From contig JAXDNJ010000076.1 of the NCBI GenBank assembly GCA_034669505.1, forward strand, positions 1-64,000: a DNA stretch of 64,000 nucleotides, given 5' to 3'. The notes under the pieces were generated by a model that ran no database searches, was not told the origin of the DNA, and saw only the letters and a program-made list of their open reading frames with translations. This document shows, piece after piece, positions 61,053-64,000 of the stretch. Source of the DNA: JAFASC01 sp034669505. GTDB taxonomy: Bacteria; Pseudomonadota; Alphaproteobacteria; Rhizobiales; Beijerinckiaceae. The translations under genes and the position numbers were made by a program. Numbering within the stretch: position 1 is the first letter of the stretch; each line of letters opens with the position of its first letter.

Positions 61053-62294
61053 TCACGTCGTCCCGAACTTCATCAGCTTGATCGCGTCGAAATCCTGCAC
61101 GCCGCCCCCGACCCGCTTCGTCGTGTAGAAAAGCACGTAAGGTTTGGCCGAGAACGGATCGCGCAGGACGCGAATGCCGATCCGGTCGACCACGACATAA
61201 CCGCGCTGGAAATCGCCGAAGGCGATCGCAAAGCTGTTGGCGGCGATGTCCGGCATGTCCTCGGCCTCGACCACCGGGAAGCCGATCAGCGTCGCGTGCG
61301 CGTCGGCGGTCGTCGGCGGCTGCCAGATGTAATCGCCCTCGCTCGTCTTGAATTTGCGGATCGCCGATTGCGTCTTGCGGTTCATGACGAACCTGGCGTT
61401 CTGGCGGTAGCCGGCCTTCAGCGAATAGATCAGATCGAACAGCTCGTCCGAAGGATTGGTATCGGCGAAGGCGCCGGCCGCGCCGGAGACGACGTAGCCG
61501 AGGTCGCCCCACAGCCAAGCGGATTGTGCGACCTTGGTGTAGGACAGGAAACCCCTCGGCTTGTTGACGCCGTCGCCATTGACGAAAGCGCTGCCCTCCT
61601 GCTCGGCGAACACGACCGCGACTTCATCGGCGATCCATTGCTCGATGTCGACGACGGCATCGTCGAGCAGCGTCTGCGTCGCCGCCGGCATGGCGTAGAG
61701 CTCCATCGCCGGAAATGTCATATCGGCGATCGTCTGCGTCGCGGTCTGCGGGCGCGGCTCGGTCTCGCCGACCCAACCCGACGCGGGACCAAGCATCGAG
61801 AACGCCATGCGCAGGCTCGAGGCGGAGATCGTGCGCACGCTGGCAAGTCCACGGATCGGCGAGATGCTCGCCATGCGCTTTAGAATTTCCTGCTCGACGG
61901 GCTGCGGCACGAGATAGCCGCCGTCCGGCCCGGAGCCGACGGAGAGCGCCTTTTCCTCGAGCGCTTTGAGGCCCGGCGCCTCGCCGGCGCGCATGTAGAG
62001 ACCGAACGCCGCCTTGTGCTCGTGTCCGAGGTGATCGCCGCGTTCGCCGCCGAGCCGCGGCCGCGCGCGCTCGAGATTCATGCGATCGAGTCGCCGCTTC
62101 GTCGTGTCGAGCTCCGCGTTGATGCGCGTGAGCTTTTCTTCAGTGATCACGTCGGGGCCGAGCTTCGCTTCGATTTCGGCGAGCTTGGCGTCGTTCGTCT
62201 CCTTGTAGGCGGCGAAGGCCCGGTTGAAATCCTCAAACGCGACGGCGGTTTCCGCCGATTTGGTTTCGAGGCCGTGATGTTCGTTGCTGTGCAT
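61053..62294 (-). CDS. HK97-fold major capsid protein (GTA gp5-like)
   Basis: A 413-residue HK97-family capsid protein. An N-terminal delta/scaffold helix region (FEDFNRAFAAYKETNDAKLA, ELDTTKRRLDRMNLERARP, about residues 20-110) is followed by the mature capsid from GLKALEEKALSVGSGPDGGY on, with LVPQPVEQEILKRMASISPI and FVNGDGVNKPRGFL. The prohead protease encoded upstream would remove the N-terminal part. ATG at 62294 has AAGGAG with good spacing; the longer ORF start has none. Confidence 0.95.
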   Translation of the reverse strand: MHSNEHHGLETKSAETAVAFEDFNRAFAAYKETNDAKLAEIEAKLGPDVITEEKLTRINAELDTTKRRLDRMNLERARPRLGGERGDHLGHEHKAAFGLYMRAGEAPGLKALEEKALSVGSGPDGGYLVPQPVEQEILKRMASISPIRGLASVRTISASSLRMAFSMLGPASGWVGETEPRPQTATQTIADMTFPAMELYAMPAATQTLLDDAVVDIEQWIADEVAVVFAEQEGSAFVNGDGVNKPRGFLSYTKVAQSAWLWGDLGYVVSGAAGAFADTNPSDELFDLIYSLKAGYRQNARFVMNRKTQSAIRKFKTSEGDYIWQPPTTADAHATLIGFPVVEAEDMPDIAANSFAIAFGDFQRGYVVVDRIGIRVLRDPFSAKPYVLFYTTKRVGGGVQDFDAIKLMKFGTT

Positions 62295-62404
62295 GGTTTC
62301 TCCTTGTTGTGTGTGGCGCGCAAACGCCCTCGCGTCTCGCCACAGCGGGAGACGGGTGGTGTTGCATGAATAGGTGGAAAGCTCGGCAGCGCTGCCGCAG
62401 TGGA

Positions 62405-62662
62405 TCATTCCGGCCGTGGCGCCTTACCCGTCAAGCGATTGAGAAACTGCAGGTAGGCGCGAAATTGTTCTCTCGTCAGTTCGTACCAGTCCTGGCCGGG
62501 CTCCGGAATCGGGCGCGGCAGGTATTCGGGCTTGTATGTCCGTGCGATGAGCATGTTCAGAAACATCTTCGCTTGCAGGTATTCCGGCTGCCCGTGAACT
62601 GCGGTCTTCGCCTCGACGCCGTTCACATATATCAAAATGACATATTCCTCTCGATCCAGCAT
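62405..62662 (-). CDS. Putative immunity protein for RNase toxin
   Basis: An 85-residue acidic protein of no family I know: VILIYVNGVEAKTAVHGQPE, then YLQAKMFLNMLIARTYKPEY and WYELTREQFRAYLQFLNRL. It has no signal peptide. It starts 7 bases after the stop of the RNase-A-like toxin gene, the position and size usual for cognate immunity genes in contact-dependent inhibition and phage-borne toxin loci. The assignment is by context only. A palindrome CGGCAGCGCTGCCG and a CGTCTC/GAGACG hairpin lie between it and the capsid gene. Confidence 0.6.
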   Translation of the reverse strand: MLDREEYVILIYVNGVEAKTAVHGQPEYLQAKMFLNMLIARTYKPEYLPRPIPEPGQDWYELTREQFRAYLQFLNRLTGKAPRPE

Positions 62663-62669
62663 GGTGATC

Positions 62670-63347
62670 TCATTCTATTGGATAGGCCGTGTGCACTCGA
62701 AAGCCGCTGGAAGAGCGTGGATCACGGGCGATAAGCACACGCACGCCGTAAGTGTCACGTATATACGGTATTGACTCCAGAGTCGGTAGAAAGGCCTCGT
62801 AACCCGTGGGAGAATCAAACTCCGCGGTGACAATATCGCCTCCCCGCTCGCCGCTTGCCACTCGATCGACACGGTCGCGGTTTTGCAAGAGGGTCGAGTT
62901 TACCAGATCCGTAGCAGATTCGAGCGACGTGAACGAACCACGACTAAGGCCGTGTGGGTATTGACCCGTGTCTGCCATGTCCTGGGCGACTTGTTGCACC
63001 TCGATTTTCAGATCGGCTTCACTCCTTGCCACATGCCTTTCGATCGCGGGTCCGCCGCGATGCTCCTCTTCCTCAAGGTCGATTGCGTATGACTGTGCCG
63101 GATCACTACCGTCGCTCGCACTGCGTCCTTCTTCGGGCGAGCCAGAGTCCGTATCGCGCCCCTGCTCTGTCCCGCCGCCGCTCGTCCATTGACCGCCCTC
63201 CAGGCTGCCGGCCGGCGCGCGCGGCTGGCTCGGGCTGTATTTCAGCAAGTAGATGAGTCGGCAGAGTTTTAGTTCGACATCGAGCGGCGACGCGCATCTT
63301 ATATTCAGCAGCTCCATGTCGCTGCCGCTGTCGCGCGTGTTCAGCAT
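62670..63347 (-). CDS. RNase-A-like (CdiA-CT type) toxin in phage cluster
   Basis: A 225-residue protein with three parts. Residues 1-36 are a leader. Residues 37-58 hold the pretoxin linker KYSPSQPRAPAGSLEGGQWT, a Pro-Arg-Gly-Gly-Gln-Trp motif common ahead of toxin domains in phage proteins. From about residue 100 the sequence fits the bacterial CdiA-CT RNase A fold: HVARS with candidate catalytic His105, GSFTSLESATDLVNSTLLQN, and the diagnostic end FRVHTAYPIE with Thr220 and Tyr222. The Arg expected about 11 residues after His105 is Glu, with Lys114 nearby. A probable immunity gene follows. It sits between capsid and protease genes of the GTA-like cluster. An ATG at 63317 is an alternative start. 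Confidence 0.75.
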   Translation of the reverse strand: MLNTRDSGSDMELLNIRCASPLDVELKLCRLIYLLKYSPSQPRAPAGSLEGGQWTSGGGTEQGRDTDSGSPEEGRSASDGSDPAQSYAIDLEEEEHRGGPAIERHVARSEADLKIEVQQVAQDMADTGQYPHGLSRGSFTSLESATDLVNSTLLQNRDRVDRVASGERGGDIVTAEFDSPTGYEAFLPTLESIPYIRDTYGVRVLIARDPRSSSGFRVHTAYPIE

Positions 63348-63373
63348 GCGCGTTGTTTCTTGAGATTAGATTG

Positions 63374-63476
63374 TCGTCCTTGCGAGGAGCGTCAGCGACG
63401 AAGCAATCCAGAGGCAAACGCCTCAATCCATGAAGCATCGGCTCCCGGACTGCTTCGCTGCGCTCGCAAGGACGTC
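63374..63476. repeat. Palindromic repeat at the 3-prime end of protease gene
   Basis: CGTCCTTGCGAG (63375-63386) with GAAGCAATCC (63400-63409) is mirrored by GGACTGCTTCGC and CTCGCAAGGACG (63447-63474), an imperfect long palindrome. The CGTCCTTGCGAG...GAAGCAATCCAG wording is that of a dispersed repeat frequent in Bradyrhizobium-like genomes. Its right half codes the last residues of the prohead protease and supplies the stop. Confidence 0.75.
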
Positions 63477-64000
63477 ACCCCGCATCAGCCGCGCGCCTTC
63501 GCTCAGCGCGCGCAGCAAACGCCGCTCCTCCCCTCCCGCACCCTTCACCGCCGTGATCCGCGCCTGCGGCAGCATCGGGAACGTCACGACCGAAATCTCC
63601 CAGAGGTCGACGACATAAAGCCGGCGGATGCCGGTCTTGCGATCGATGGCGCTGCGGCCGGCCTTGAAGCCGATCGACAATCCGTCGACGGCGCGCTCGC
63701 GCATCAGCGCCAGCACTTCGCGGGCGCGCGCCACCGCGAGATTGAGGCGACCGATGACGCGCAAGCCGCGGCGATCTTCGGCGATGGACGTCCACTGCCC
63801 GATCGGCTCGGACGCGCGGTGCTGCCACAGCATTTTCACGCCGGACACGCCGCGTTTGGCGAGCGAGGTTGCGAACGCGCCGGGCACGGCTTCATCGCGG
63901 ACGGAGTCGATGAGGCCGAAAACGCTCGCATAGCCTTCGAACACGCCCGTGGGCGTAACGGTGGAAATGTCCGACGTCGCGCGCTTGATTTCGACGCCGG
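63423..64000 (-). CDS. HK97 prohead protease (GTA gp4-like), partial
   Basis: Open to the window edge on its 5-prime side; the visible 192 residues begin EIKRATSDISTVTPTGVFEG. Family marks are VFEGYASVFGLIDSVRDEAV, the catalytic His in MLWQHRASEPIGQW, and Ser in AVDGLSIGFKAGR, with EISVVTFPMLPQARITAVKG near the end. It processes the capsid protein during head assembly. The last 18 residues (GDVLASAAKQSGSRCFMD) are encoded by a palindromic repeat and are probably a recent replacement of the original C-terminus. Confidence 0.93.
   Translation of the reverse strand, partial: GVEIKRATSDISTVTPTGVFEGYASVFGLIDSVRDEAVPGAFATSLAKRGVSGVKMLWQHRASEPIGQWTSIAEDRRGLRVIGRLNLAVARAREVLALMRERAVDGLSIGFKAGRSAIDRKTGIRRLYVVDLWEISVVTFPMLPQARITAVKGAGGEERRLLRALSEGARLMRGDVLASAAKQSGSRCFMD

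Larger units (their letters stand above)
47974..64000 (-). mobile_element. GTA-like / defective siphophage cluster (partial)
   Basis: Twenty or so minus-strand genes follow the order of the Rhodobacter capsulatus GTA cluster from gp4 to gp15, then a tail fibre and lysis genes. The short tape measure (192 residues), the 1302-residue megatron protein with TIM-barrel-like domain, and DUF2460/DUF2163/NlpC genes in this order are GTA hallmarks. Terminase, portal and any integrase lie outside or are absent. Base composition matches the host genome, in line with long residence. Cargo genes (toxin, immunity, trypsin-like protease) interrupt it. Confidence 0.85.

Overview
The window reads as chromosomal DNA of a high-GC alphaproteobacterium, most likely Hyphomicrobiales (Rhizobiales), in or near the Bradyrhizobium / Beijerinckiaceae / Xanthobacteraceae group. 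The basis is gene content and order: an amino acid:[carrier protein] ligase operon of the type known from Bradyrhizobium, a glnE - histidine kinase - response regulator - degP - ccmHFEI block, a FeuP/FeuQ-like two-component pair with a PepSY protein, several HWE/PAS kinases, and a Rhodobacter-type gene transfer agent (GTA)-like structural cluster. No rRNA, tRNA, CRISPR array or intact insertion sequence was seen.

Layout. 81-6447 (+) is a tight operon: carrier protein, acyl-CoA dehydrogenase-like flavoprotein, truncated seryl-tRNA-synthetase-like aminoacyl-carrier-protein ligase, DUF1839, then a family-2 glycoside hydrolase and a hotdog thioesterase after a palindromic repeat. 6517-6810 is a small GlsB/YeaQ membrane protein ending in a hairpin. 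6892-9447 is a NitT/TauT-type ABC importer and 9542-14188 a branched-chain-amino-acid/amide (Liv) type ABC importer. 14191-17719 (-) holds a small exported protein, two DedA proteins and an HWE sensor kinase. 17933-23249 holds a DUF3775 protein, a small unknown, trehalose phosphatase, a complete TRAP transporter (P, Q, M) and a Tat-exported Trp/Arg-rich miniprotein. 23310-32692 holds an amidase, glyoxalase I, a CDF metal exporter with three tail repeats, a cupin, aminopeptidase N and a PAS kinase. 32700-43633 (-) is glnE, a kinase/regulator pair, degP and the cytochrome c maturation genes ccmH, ccmF, ccmE, ccmI.

43710-45115 is a distinctly AT-rich two-gene islet (a PLD-like soluble protein and a four-helix membrane protein) of unknown role. 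It has the look of a transferred accessory, possibly defence, cassette. 45500-47919 is the FeuQ/FeuP-like pair plus a PepSY periplasmic protein.

47974-64000 (-) is a GTA/siphophage-like cluster running right to left: prohead protease (cut by the window end), capsid, connectors, tail genes equivalent to RcGTA gp6 to gp15, a DUF2793/S74 tail fibre, and a lysis module with holin and paired spanin-like genes. Three things make it unusual. An RNase-A-like toxin with a probable immunity gene sits between protease and capsid. A secreted trypsin-like protease lies on the opposite strand between capsid and connector. The tail assembly chaperone-like gene after gp10 has no ordinary start codon and continues gp10 in the -1 frame. 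The toxin/immunity pair inside virion structural genes is the strongest candidate for an undescribed system here.
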